Source: Chiridota heheva (Eukaryota; Echinodermata; Holothuroidea; Apodida; Chiridotidae). Taken from it: a stretch of 64,000 nucleotides of DNA. The notes under the pieces were generated by a model. That model was not told where the DNA came from and did not search any database. It saw only the letters and a program-made list of their open reading frames with translations. A program made the translations under genes and the position numbers. Shown here piece after piece: positions 1-10,229 of the stretch (position 1 is the first letter of the stretch; each line of letters opens with the position of its first letter). The DNA lies in assembly GCA_020152595.1 (NCBI GenBank), contig JAIGNY010000135.1, positions 62,001 to 126,000 on the forward strand. The letters are read 5' to 3'.

Positions 1-160
1 CTTGATCACAGCTTTCTGACTTTTTGTTCTTGAATTTCTCTTATTCTCCCCCTGTTTTCTTGCCTTTCTACCTCTAGAATGATCTGACCTCTCACGCACA
101 ATTTGACCCTCGTTGCCGTGGTGCTGTTAAGCCCTCATCAAACAAACAAACAAACTAGAG
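1..160 (+). mobile_element. 3' untranslated end and tail of an I-like LINE copy
   Basis: About 150 bp matches the 3' end of the neighbouring copy at 730-890: the same order of a pyrimidine-rich stretch, a segment reading tctagaatgatctgacctct, then gtggtgctgttaagccc and a tail of caaa units. It is a 5'-truncated or window-cut LINE end. No coding sequence remains here. Confidence 0.6.
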
Positions 161-284
161 TGACCAGTAGAAAATGTTGGGTTTTTTGGTAGTAGACAGA
201 AAGAGATTTGTTATTTATGTTTTTTGTGTTAATCATGAACAATATTATTATTATAATCAAAACCCTTTTTCCAAAACTCTTTCT

Positions 285-890
285 GACAGTAAACCGCTTA
301 TTACTTCCCTTCTTCGTGGCCGCTGGCAAACCTCATGGGACTCCCAAATTGGTAACAAACTCCACGTCATCCAGCCCACCATTCCGATCAAACCCACTAC
401 TCACAACCTATCCGGTATCGACAATGTCCACATTACCCGCCTTAGAAAGCACCCACCTCACTCACTCTTACCTCCCTACTGACTCCCCCCCACCCATCTG
501 CAACAATTGCCATTGCACCCTCACAGTCCATCACATTCTCCTTACTTGCCCCCTGTCCAACCTTCACAGAGCTTCCCTCGCTGCCCACAACTCAGTAGCT
601 GAGCTCTTCCAAAAAAAACCTCTGGATGAAATTATCTCCTTCTTTCATCATGCTTTCCTCTACAACCATATTTAGTCCTCCTTCCCCACCCCTTCTCTCT
701 CTACATTATTTTTCAACCCATACACCTCTCTCGATCCCAGCTTTCAAGCTTTTAGTTCTCGTGTTTCTCTCAATCTCTCCCTGTTTACTCTCCTTCCTAC
801 CTCTGGAATGATCTAACCTCTCAGGCACAATTTGACCCTTGCTGTTGTGGTGCCGTTAAACTCTCATCAAATAAACAAAAACAAATGAAT
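285..890 (+). mobile_element. I-like LINE, C-terminal end of ORF2 plus 3' UTR and CAAA-type tail
   Basis: Two overlapping frames read the C-terminal region of a LINE polymerase: RGRWQTSWD and NKLHVIQPTIP in one, then CNNCHCTLTVHHILLTCP in another, which is the CCHC-type zinc motif seen at the end of I-type ORF2 proteins. A frameshift near 470 separates them. The 3' UTR at 680-885 ends in ggtgccgttaaactctcatc followed by a caaa-like tail. It appears to be the same family as the reverse transcriptase-RNase H fragment at 5938-7765 and the tail array at 9361-9655. It is broken and cannot encode a working protein. Confidence 0.65.
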
Positions 891-1049
891 ATTCAAAACC
901 AAATGGGTAATGGGATTGTTGAACAATAAAGTAATTATTAATTTATACAACATAATAATTCGTTGCACTTTTGAAGAGTTTTGTATATGAACGTGGCTAA
1001 ATTTAAACTTAAAGATTCGCTTGTAATTCTTAGAAGTGTTTCAAACGAA

Positions 1050-1400
1050 ACATATGAGTGGTGTTGATAAAAGTGCTGAGAATTTAAAACTTTACGAATG
1101 TCCTCATAGAAGGGACATTCTAGCGCAAAGTGATATTCATCCTTTACACTATGTACAGTAGGTTACACATGGTGCATAATCTTAGATATTTTGGAATATT
1201 TTGCCGTCTGCCAGTATGGACATTCACACGGAGTACGCCACAATGAAGGCATGTGATATAAGAAATATGTAATGTAATTGTTTAAAATGAATATAAAGAC
1301 AAGGATGCATTGTACATACAGTAGTCGGATGTAAGAGCTGATGGATTTGATTCTAGTGGAAAATATTAGATCATTTTTACTGGGCATGTAAGAGGTTTTT
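1050..1400 (-). mobile_element. LINE fragment, C-terminal zinc-motif region
   Basis: The reverse complement reads RLCTMCNLLY, then after one frameshift KDEYHFALECPFYEDIR. This C-x2-C ... H ... C block is the C-terminal domain carried by a large group of invertebrate non-LTR retrotransposons. A similar block is present on the plus strand near 41150-41220. Stops and a frameshift make this a relic. The clade cannot be fixed from so little sequence. Confidence 0.55.
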
Positions 1401-1440
1401 TAGGTATGAGGGAACATGGCCCACAATTTATGAATCACTG

Positions 1441-1560
1441 AAGTGTTGTACAGATGGTACCAGTATGTAGTTGGTGTATCAAGTGTTGTACAGATGGTAC
1501 CAGTAAGTAGTTGGTGTACCAAGTGTTGTACAGATGGTACCAGTATGTAGTTGGTGTACC
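1441..1560. repeat. 40-bp tandem repeat, 3 copies
   Basis: Three head-to-tail copies of a 40-bp unit beginning aagtgttgtacagatggtac, with two substitutions between copies (tatg/taag and gtatc/gtacc). Confidence 0.95.
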
Positions 1561-2114
1561 AAAACTCCCCAAATAGTTTTTCAAAATTAATATATGTAAA
1601 AGCAAATATAACCTAATACTACTATCTCCATATGGAACAGATATCTGATGTTTATTCCCTATAAAACAAAGATTTTAATGCAATGAACTTGACCGAGAGT
1701 CAAGCACTTCTTCTCACCCCTTAATAAAAATAATTTTGTATACTTTGTTCTTAATGGAACATGAAAGCAGCCAACTTTGTGTTATTGAAAATATTGGCCA
1801 TTCTGACTTGATTAAAAGGGTTTCTCAGATTCTAACCTATTTTAACGGAAACTTTTAGACCTTAATGTTTTTGTCAGCTTTGTCAAAGTGGTATCGTTTG
1901 TACAGTATGTCAACAGACAACTAACGAAATTTAGCCACATTGATATGTCATTACTGTCATGAACATGACAATCAACTTCTTGAAGAATATTCATTACATT
2001 ACTCTAATCACCTTAACCTTGTCAAAGAAGTTAGTTGTTGTTTGTTTTTTAACTTCAAAATTAATTATCCAAATTTGACTCTGAAAGGTAGTTTGATCTT
2101 TATTAATAACAATT
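1561..2114. other. no gene seen
   Basis: AT-rich sequence with no credible coding frame, repeat or RNA feature. It most likely belongs to an upstream FLII intron. Confidence 0.5.
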
Positions 2115-2118
2115 GTAA

Positions 2119-2258
2119 TGTCGGTTTCTTATAATGCACAATATAACGATTACACTGTCTCCTAATGTGGGTTTCTTATAATGCACAATATAACGATTAC
2201 ACTGTCTCCTAATGTGGGTTTCTTATAATGCACAATATCACGATTACACTGTCTCCTT
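2119..2258. repeat. 47-bp tandem repeat, 3 copies
   Basis: Three copies of a 47-bp unit containing gggtttcttataatgcacaa and cgattacactgtctcc. The third copy is interrupted at its end by the start of the SINE-like sequence at about 2256. Confidence 0.95.
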
Positions 2259-2645
2259 GCACGCCTGTCAAGTTCTCCAGCTGCCAGACGAGTCCGCACA
2301 CAGGAATTTGAACTTGACTGGACCAGGATTGAAAGTGAATGTACTCCGCGTTTTCACGCTTCTCTTCTCGAATAGCATTCAGAGAACCATGGAGGATGTG
2401 ACTGTCCTACCATGGGGACCAACGGCATCCCCTCCAAAGGACAGTGTTTGCCATTTGCTTCTCTCAATGGCTGAATGGGAGTAGAAGCTGTAGACGAAAT
2501 GCTCCGTTTTGATGTTCGGCGTATGTCTGCATAGCTGTGGAAAAACGAATTAGACCTAACCGAGTCTTAAACGCGGAACCTCCGGCATGTCAGCCATGTG
2601 CTCTGCCAACTGAGCTACCTGTTCTCCTTAGCTACCTGTTCTCTT
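2256..2645 (-). mobile_element. tRNA-derived SINE
   Basis: On the minus strand the element begins with a tRNA-like head at about 2627-2555. It has an A-box-like sequence, aggtagctcagttggcagag, followed about 35 bp later by a degenerate B box (ggttccgcgtttaag). A body of roughly 300 bp follows, ending near 2256. A short direct repeat of gctacctgttctc at 2620-2645 flanks the head end. The body family is not recognised. The element lies 90 bp upstream of the penultimate FLII exon. Confidence 0.6.
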
Positions 2646-2734
2646 TGATTGTCACAATGATGATGACAACCTCCCAAGTTCTCAAATGAAGAGATGTATA
2701 TTTTTACCATTCATTCACCTTGTTCTCTTGATAG

Positions 2735-2848
2735 GATGATCTTGCCGATGACGATGTAATGATTCTGGACACAGGAAATGAGGTGTATATGTGGGTAGGG
2801 CCATACAGCAGCGATGTGGAGAAGAAGTTGGCCTTCAAGAGCACTCAG
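2735..2848 (+). CDS. FLII: FLII (flightless-1) homologue, penultimate coding exon
   Basis: Flightless-1 is an actin-remodelling and nuclear-receptor coactivator protein built of leucine-rich repeats followed by gelsolin-like repeats. This 38-codon exon reads DDLADDDVMILD ... EVYMWVGPYSSDVEKKL ... KSTQ, which is the last gelsolin-like repeat, and it joins in frame to the exon at 8129. It is bounded by ttctcttgatag on the left and CAG|gtacac on the right, and both junctions are phase 0. Other gelsolin-family proteins share the DVMILD ... VYMWVG pattern. The next exon identifies the protein as FLII rather than villin or gelsolin. Upstream exons were not found in 1-2734 and presumably lie outside the window. 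Confidence 0.9.
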
Positions 2849-2859
2849 GTACACAGCAA

Positions 2860-5405
2860 GTCTATTCTCTCTGCTTGTTTTGATCAATTATTCTGGCGGA
2901 CCTTATTCAGTCTGCCTAAATTCTTTGTTTTGTACATCTATTCTCTCTGCTTGTTTTGATCAATTATTCTGGCGGACCTTATTCAGTCTGCCTAAATTCT
3001 TTGTTTTGTACGTCTATTCTCTCTGCTTGTTTTCATCATTTATCAATTATTCTGGCAGACCTTATTCAGTCTGCCTAAATTCTTTGTTTTGTACACCTAT
3101 TCTCTCTGCTTGTTTTCATCATTTATCAATTATTCTGGCAGACCTTATTCAGTCTGCCTAAATTCTTTGTTTTGTACATCTATTCTCTCTGCTTGTTTTC
3201 ATCATTTATCAATTATTCTGGCAGACCTTATTCAGTCTGCCTAAATTCTTTGTTTTGTACATCTATTCTGTCTGCTTGTTTTCATCATTTATCAATTATT
3301 CTGGCAGACCTTATTCAGTCTGCCCAAATTGTTTGTTTTGTACATCTATTCTCTCTGCTTGTTTTCATCATTTATCATTTATTCTGGCAGACCTTATTCA
3401 GTCTGCCTAAATTCTTTCTTTTGTACATCTATTCTGTCTGCTTGTTTTCATCATTTATCAATTATTCTGGCAGACCTTATTCAGTCTGCCTAAATTCTTT
3501 GTTTTGTACATCTATTCTCTCTGCTTGTTTTTATCATTTATCAATTATTCTGGCAGACCTTATTCAGTCTGCTTAAATTCTTTGTTTTGTACATCTATTC
3601 TCTCTGCTTGTTTTTATCATTTATCAATTATTCTGGCAGACCTTATTCAGTCTGCCTAAATTCTTTGTTTTGTACATCTATTCTCTCTGCTTGTTTTTAT
3701 CATTTATCAATTATTCTGGCAGACCTTATTCAGTCTGCCTTAAATTCTTTGTTTTGTACATCTATTCTCTCTGCTTGTTTTATCATTTATCAATTATTCT
3801 GGCAGACCTTATTCAGTCTGCCTAAATTCTTTGTTTTGTACATCTATTCTCTCTGCTTGTTTTATCATTTATCAATTATTCTGGCAGACCTTATTCAGTC
3901 TGCCTAAATTCTTTGTTTTGTACATCTATTCTCTCTTGTTTTTTCATTTATCAATTATTCTGGCAGACCTTATTCAGTCTGCCTAAATTCTTTGTTTTGT
4001 ACATCTATTCTCTCTGCTTGTTTTTATCATTTATCAATTATTCTGGCAGACCTTATTCAGTCTGCCTAAATTTTCTTTGTTTTGCCTAAACTCTTTGTTT
4101 TACATCATTCTGTCTGCTTGTTTTTATCATTTATATTCTGGCAGACCTTATTCAGTCTGCCTAAATTCTTTGTTTTGTACATCTATTCTCTGCTTGTTTT
4201 TATCATTTATCAATTATTCTGGCAGACCTTATTCAGTCTGCCTAAATTCTTTGTTTTGTACATCTATTCTCTCTGCTTGTTTTTATCATTTATCAATTAT
4301 TCTGGCAGACCTTATTCAGTCTGCCTAAATTTTGTTTTGTACATCTATTCTCTCTGCTTGTTTTATCATTTATCAATTATTCTGGCAGACCTTATTCAGT
4401 CTGCCTAAATTCTTTGTTTTGTACATCTATTCTCTCTGCTTGTTTTTATCATTTATCATTTATTCTGGCAGACCTTGCTTTTTTATCATTTATCAATTAT
4501 TCAGTCTAGTCTGCCTAAATTCTTTGTTTTGTACATCTATTCTCTCTGCTTGTTTTTTTTTATCAATTATTCTGGCAGATCTTATTCAGTCTGCCTAAAT
4601 TCTTTGTTTTGTACATCTTCTCTCTGCTTGTTTTTATCATTTATCAATTATTCTGGCAGACCTTATTCAGTCTGCCTAAATTCTTTGTTTTGTACATCTA
4701 TTCTCTCTGCTTGTTTTTATCATTTATCAATTATTCTGGCAGATCTTATTCAGTCTGCCTAAATTCTTTGTTTTGTACATCTATTCTCTCTGCTTGTTTT
4801 TATCATTTATCAATTATTCTGGCAGACCTTATTCAGTCTGCCTAAATTCTTTGTTTTGTACATCTATTCTCTCTGCTTGTTTTTATCATTTATCAATTAT
4901 TCTGGCAGACCTTATTCAGTCTGCCTAAATTCTTTGTTTTGTACATCTATTCTCTCTGCTTGTTTTCATCATTTATCAATTATTCTGGCAGACCTTATTC
5001 AGTCTGCCTAAATTCTTTGTTTTGTACATCTATTCTCTCTGCTTGTTTTTATCATTTATCAATTATTCTGGCAGACCTTATTCAGTCTGCCTAAATTCTT
5101 TGTACATCTATTCTCTTTTGTACATCTATTCTCTCTGCTTGTTTTCATCATTTATCAATTATTCTGGCAGACCTTATTAAGTCTGCCTAAATTCTTTCTT
5201 TTGTACATCTATTCTCTCTGCTTGTTTTGATCAATTATTCTGGCAGACCTTATTCAGTCTGCCTAAATTGTTTGATTTTTACGTCTATTCTCTCTGCTTG
5301 TTTTTATCATTTATCAATTATTCTGGTAGACCTTATTTAGTCTGCCTAAGTTCTTTGTTTTGTTCGTCTATTCTCTCTGCTTGTTTTTATCATTTATCAT
5401 TTATT
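2860..5405. repeat. 83-bp minisatellite, about 30 copies
   Basis: Head-to-tail units of 83 bp contain gtctgcctaaattctttg, ttgtacatctattctctctg and caattattctggcagacc. Indels occur between copies. The first copies (2870-3010) and one late copy (about 5221) carry a shorter variant reading tgttttgatcaattattctg, which lacks 'atcattt'. Rearranged units lie at 4070-4140, 4465-4510 and 5100-5125. Because 83 is not a multiple of 3, the long open frames here are repeat artefacts. Confidence 0.97.
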
Positions 5406-5469
5406 AAGTAAACTTAAACCTTATTGCGTGAGATCCTTGTAAACTGAATCCTCATTGTGTGAGATCCAT

Positions 5470-5936
5470 GTAAGGCAGCTGCTTAGGTCCCATATTATTC
5501 TTGTCTTATGTTTCTCAACTCTTCAGTATTGTGTCAAAGCATATCCTACAAGCCCATAGTTATGCTGATGATACTCAGCTTAACTGCTCATTTACTGCCG
5601 GCTCTATCTCAGAGAAAGAGGCAGTCGGGGCAATGCAATCTCTTATTGCTGAAATAAGATCTTGGATGGTCAAGAACATTCTCATGATCAATGACTCCAA
5701 GACTGAATTTCTTCTAATTGGCATTGTCAGCAATTAGCTGAAGCTGGAGTCCAATCCATCAAATTTGGTGATCCTGAAATAAAACCCATCTGTTAGTGTA
5801 AATAATTTGGGTGTTTATTTGGACAATTACATGTCTATGAATATTCATATTGGGAAAGTTTGTTTCAAGCTTATCACTGTCTTTATAACATTGCCAAATA
5901 TCTAAATGTAGATTCCATGAAAATCCTTATTAATGC
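5470..5936 (+). mobile_element. LINE reverse-transcriptase fragment (CR1/Rex-like)
   Basis: The translation gives CLGPILFLSYVSQLF, then AHSYADDTQLNCSF, which contains the YADD catalytic motif of reverse transcriptase, then WMVKNILMINDSKTEFLLIG. After stops it continues as VNNLGVYLDNYMSMNIHIGKVC and a further palm/thumb segment. This is the middle of a CR1/Rex-type LINE ORF2, truncated at both ends. The next LINE fragment joins directly at about 5937, so one element was probably inserted into the other. Confidence 0.75.
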
Positions 5937-5937
5937 T

Positions 5938-7765
5938 TTCCCCTCATCTGGAGGACAGCCATAGTCATCCCCGTCCCCAAACCGAGAAAGGACAGTACCG
6001 ACCTCACCTGCTGTCTCTGTAAAATTATGGAAAGGATCATTAACCAGAGACTAAACTGGTTCCTTGAAATTAATATAATCCTCTTCCCCTCACCAAAGCG
6101 GCTTTTGGAAACTTCGCAATACCTGGAAGAGTTAATTACACTCAACACCACTATCCAGGAATCCTTTGCAAAAAATGAGCACCTCGTTGCCATCTTTTCC
6201 ACCTCGAGAAAGCTTTTGACACTACTTGGAAATACAGCATTTTCCGCAAACTTCACACCATCGGCCTCAGAGGCCACCTCCCCACCTTTATTCAAAACTT
6301 CCTCTCACCCAGGCAGTTCCAAGTTCGTATTGGCCACACCCTCTCCAACCCCTATCCCCAAGAAGAGGGCGTCCCCTAAGGCAGCATCCTCTCTTCCACT
6401 CTCTTCAACCAGAGCATTAACGACATAGCGGAAAACCTTGGCCCCAACACCAAACATGCCCTCTACGTGGGCGACTTCACCATCTTCTACTCCTCCCAAG
6501 CTTTCCTCTTGTCGAAAATAGGCTTCAATGCAACCTCAACTGGCTGCAAGCCTGGTGCAACAACAACGGTTTTTAATTCTCCAAAGACAAGACAGTCTGC
6601 ATGCACTTCTGTCATTTCAACAACCTCCGCCCCAACCCGAACCTCGTGCTCAATGGCAATCGCATCCCTAAAGTTGACCACACTAAGTTCCTGGGTTTAA
6701 CTCTAGACCACAAGCTCTCCTACAAACAACACATCACCATCCTGAAACAGAATTGCAACAGCTCCCTCAACATCCTCCGCCGCCTCTTCAATACCACTAG
6801 GGGTGCGAACCAGCATGCTCTCCTTAAAATCTTCAGGCTCACCATTCGTGCCAAGCTTGACTACGGAAATATTGTCTACTATGTCGCTCACAGCTCTTAC
6901 CTCAATCACATCAACACCATCCAAAATGAAACCCTCAAGCTTTGTCTGGGTGCCTACAGGACCCCTCTAATCACCAGCCTTCATGTTGAAGCCAACAAAA
7001 CCCCCTTCCTGCTAAGGTGTACAAAGTTTAGCCTCTCCTATGCTTTAGAGCCCTCACCAACACCCAGAACCATGTTTACAACCTCATTAGGTACCCCAAT
7101 TTCCCCACCCTCTTTGATAGGACTAAAACCCTATCCCCTTCCTTTAGCTTACGCATCAAATCAGACCTTCTCCATCTCGGCATCAATCCCACCACTCTCA
7201 GCACTTTCTCCTGGCCCACTTTTCCTCCCTGGGCCACCCCTCCATACTATCCACCTGGACTTCTCCACTCATCACAAAACCCAAACCCAAACCAAACCTG
7301 ACCTCTTCATCAACCTCCACAACCAAATCAAAGACCAACTCTCAATCTATACCTCCATCTATACTGATGGCTCCAAGAAAGGCGACAAGACAGCTGCTGC
7401 TGCCGTCATCCAAGACATCACCCTCAGTAGCAGGCTTTCCGACTTCATCCATCTTCTCGGCCGAGGCCAAGGCCATCCTCCTTGCCCTCAACTTTCTTGA
7501 ATACTCTCCGCTCAGCCACTTTGCCATCTTCTCCGACTCCAAGGCTGTCTTTACTTCATTACTCAATGTTAAATGGGATAACCCCACATCTCACCTCATC
7601 CTCCGTAAACTCCTTTCGCGCCCCCTTCATAGGAAAAATATTCTTTTCTTCTGGATATCCAGCCATGTTGGCAGCCCTGGCAATGACAGGGCTGATGCAG
7701 CTGCTAAACTTTCCCTCACCCTTCCCCCTACCCCATTTCCCAAAATCCTGCAATGACATGACAGT
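5938..7765 (+). pseudogene. I-like LINE ORF2: reverse transcriptase plus RNase H, inactivated
   Basis: The fragment begins WRTAIVIPVPKPRKDSTDLT and runs through the polymerase to an RNase H domain, the arrangement of I/Nimb-type LINEs. Motif A reads FHLEKAFDTTW, with His where the first catalytic Asp belongs (codon at 6200). Motif C reads YVGD instead of YVDD (codon at 6470). There is a frameshift near 6195, a stop near 6378 and several later frame changes. RNase H residues remain as TDGSKKG, AEAKAIL, SDSKAV and SSHVGSPGNDRADAAAK, split by a frameshift near 7445. Both the polymerase mutations and the frameshifts make it dead. The C-terminal zinc motif and 3' tail of a related copy lie at 285-890. 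Confidence 0.85.
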
Positions 7766-7908
7766 TTACACGCAACTTGCGCTTGCAAATTAATCAGCAT
7801 ATGACAAAAAGCATCGGAACCACACAAAAACCCTTTTGGTTCTGGTTTATGCATTTTAAACAATCTAACACGGAAATTACATAAAAAGAATAATGTTTTG
7901 GCATTGTG

Positions 7909-8028
7909 TTTATATGTATTTAATGCACGGTCCAAAGGACTTTGCACTTGCGAATGACCCTCCTAAAGTCAGGTCATTCTACTCGGGCCAAGGTCCTTTG
8001 TACCGTGCATTAAATACGCATATAAATA
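7909..8028. repeat. foldback (hairpin) element inside the FLII intron
   Basis: The arms are about 50 bp and pair through atttaatgcacggt and caaaggac on the left and gtcctttg and accgtgcattaaat on the right. The loop is roughly 12 bp (ctcctaaagtca). The right end is 100 bp upstream of the terminal FLII exon. It looks like a short MITE whose family is unknown. Confidence 0.8.
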
Positions 8029-8128
8029 CTCCGCCTCAACATTAACCTTTAGCTAAATGATATTCAGCAACTGTTTTTAGTTTTGAAAGAGCCACACATT
8101 TTTATTTTCTTGCATTTTCTTTTTGCAG

Positions 8129-8263
8129 GTGTACGTTCAACATTTGAAAAACAAGGAATCAGAGAATCCACGAAAACTAGCTGCAGTGAAGAAAGGAAAG
8201 GAAATATGGAAATTCATTCGGTGCTTCCATGGCTGGGGGAAATTCAAAACTGCTCCAAGATGA
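8129..8263 (+). CDS. FLII: FLII (flightless-1) homologue, terminal coding exon
   Basis: The exon has 44 codons plus TGA. It follows a strong acceptor (tgcattttctttttgcag) and continues in phase 0 from 2848. It reads VYVQHLKNKESENPRKL ... IRCFHGWGKF, which matches the characteristic FLII C-terminus (VYxQHxxxKExExPR ... RCFHxW). Gelsolin and villin lack this tail, so this exon gives the assignment. The ordinary role of FLII is binding actin and remodelling filaments. Nothing in this exon departs from a functional terminal exon. Confidence 0.92.
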   Translation: MYVQHLKNKESENPRKLAAVKKGKEIWKFIRCFHGWGKFKTAPR

Positions 8264-9360
8264 GGAAATAAAGAGTGGATTTTTATGCAGAAATCATAGT
8301 TTGGCTTGTCGGCTATTGACGTCTTTGAGTTAGGAAATAAGTCACACCCACCAAAGCAATATGGTAACTAGGTGGGGCAAACAAACCTCAAATCCACAAT
8401 TATACATGCATGACCAATGCATTGACATTTAGATATTCATAGGGCTTGCTGCAAGCTTTGATCCATTTATGGCACTTCTCTGGATCTTTAGACTTTTTAG
8501 AAAGAAAAAAAAATTTTTTTATGTTTGCTAACCATTCTGGGTAACAGGAATCAGATGTACAAAGCCTGTAGTGGATCCGTAGGTGCAATTTTTGTTCACC
8601 ATCTTGTTGTCACTCAGTCTGTGTGTGCAGAAATTTGTTTTTGTTTTTATATTGTATTGACTGGACGAGTGCGTAAAACCTAGCTAGCTGGACTGTACCA
8701 GCACCATGTAGAATTTTTGCCCCACTTAGTTATGCAGATTTTGTTGCTAGGAAAATTTGTGGGTTGATTGGTTGAAAACTAATTCAGAGATGTTAATTAG
8801 AGCACCAAAGATAGGTATCGATGAGATAAAATGCAATTGATCAGTAAATTCTTTAAATAATAGACATGCTGCTGTAATCTTAGGTCACATAGATGTTTTA
8901 TTGATGAATGTGTATACATAATCTTTGGATGCTCTAAACAGTGTTATATATTTACATTGGAGGCATTGATAGGTGATCAGATGATGTAGAATTTGAATTA
9001 GTGGTGTGCTTCATCAAAACTGCTTGGAGTATGGGTGGTTCGCAAGTACAAAAACTTGTAAAAACGGGAGGGGCTTGCAAATTTAATGGGGCTTTAAAAT
9101 TGAGATGTGAGAAATAGCAAGTACCCAGTTTTCCACCATATATTGACATACATTATGTCTAATTTATATTTTTGTTTCATATTTTTTTGAAAAATGTTTT
9201 CTGTAGCCAGCAAGTGTGTGAAAACCATCTCTTATTTCTCTTAGCAAAGATAACTTTGTATTTTAGGTGGCATATTCTACAATGATGTAGTAAGTTCTAC
9301 AAGGATGCATACATTTCTCCTACATATATCATGATACTTTCCCTACATTTTATGTTTTTC
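8264..9360 (+). other. FLII 3' UTR and downstream flank, no further gene seen
   Basis: An AATAAA hexamer sits at 8267-8272, immediately after the stop, which is probably too close to be the only polyadenylation site. The rest is AT-rich without a convincing coding frame. The true transcript end cannot be placed from sequence alone. Confidence 0.5.
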
Positions 9361-9655
9361 ATTTTTTTTCCATCTCCTCACTATCCTAACTCTTACACCA
9401 TAATTTATTAACACCCTCTTGGCACATTTGCTTCTGACTGTCGCGGTGCCGTTAAGACTGACTGTCGCGGTGCCGTTAAGACTGACTGTCGCGGTGCCGT
9501 TAAGACTGACTGTTCGCGGTGCCGTTAAGACTGACTGTCGCGGTGCCGTTAAGACTGACTGTCGCGGTGCCGTTAAGACTGACTGTCGGTGCCGTTAAGA
9601 CTGACTGTCGCGGTGCCGTTAAACATCAACAAACAAACCAACCTAACCATTATAC
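9361..9655 (+). mobile_element. I-like LINE 3' end carrying an internal 24-bp amplification
   Basis: The right end (gtcgcggtgccgttaaacatc followed by aacaaacaaacc) matches the LINE ends at 110-160 and 830-885. The last 24 bp before the tail has expanded into an array of about 8 copies at 9430-9625. Confidence 0.7.
9430..9625. repeat. 24-bp minisatellite, about 8 copies
   Basis: Units of actgactgtcgcggtgccgt followed by taag. One copy has an extra t (ctgttcgcgg) and one lacks cgc. The unit corresponds to the conserved 3' terminal segment of the I-like LINE family in this window. Confidence 0.95.
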
Positions 9656-10229
9656 TATTTTTTTGTACATGACTTCTTGTTTCTATATTCTTAGAATACT
9701 TTTCACTTTTTTTTTTCACCAATATGGAAAAGGACAGAATTAAGCATTACTTTCAGTTCAGAATAAATGAGTAGAATGGGAAGTTGATAAGAAAAATAAT
9801 CGAAGATAAAGTGATGACTTAAACTATCAGCCCAGGAATGTCCAATTTGTCTCTTTTGGTTTCAAATATTTGGGTAAAATAATGGTGCTGCTTATCAGAA
9901 ACTCACAAGGGTGTTTTGTAAATGTAATGTTGGGTGTGAGTGTAGAACATATTAGAGGATGGCAATAAATCCATATTTATAGTGTGATATTTAAGTTTGT
10001 ATATGTAGTGTGGATTAAGGGTAGCCTGTAATACAATATAGTGGTAGCATAAATATTTCAATGGACATTTGAAGGTGAAAAATGACAACTGAAAGTTTGA
10101 AGGAGAAATCAGACTATAAGCCTGTTTGACAGCAGATCACACTATGAAAAGTAAAAGGTGATTACTTCTCTCAAATCTTGATGAAAATTTTAAATACTGG
10201 TGTTATAACCAGGTATGCTATTCATTCAA
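9656..10229. other. no gene seen
   Basis: AT-rich sequence with no supported coding frame or recognisable repeat. Confidence 0.5.

Larger units (their letters stand above)
2849..8128 (+). other. FLII: FLII last intron (5280 bp)
   Basis: The intron starts gtacacagc and ends ctttttgcag. It is unusually filled with repeats: the 83-bp minisatellite at 2860-5405, LINE fragments at 5470-5936 and 5938-7765, and a foldback hairpin at 7909-8028. All recognisable insertions except the symmetric hairpin lie in the gene's own orientation. Confidence 0.85.

Noticed and set aside
2212-2484. A 90-residue plus-strand frame just upstream of the FLII exon, considered as an earlier FLII exon
   Set aside because: It does not match FLII sequence expected before DDLADDD and it lies within the antisense SINE body.
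2555-2627. Functional tRNA gene on the minus strand
   Set aside because: The A box is good but the T arm is degenerate and stems do not close. It continues into a SINE body.
2814-4845. Several overlapping open frames of 78-134 residues rich in LSIILADLIQSA-like repeats
   Set aside because: They are read-through of the 83-bp minisatellite in the FLII intron; the pattern is set by the DNA repeat and no start or splice context is credible.
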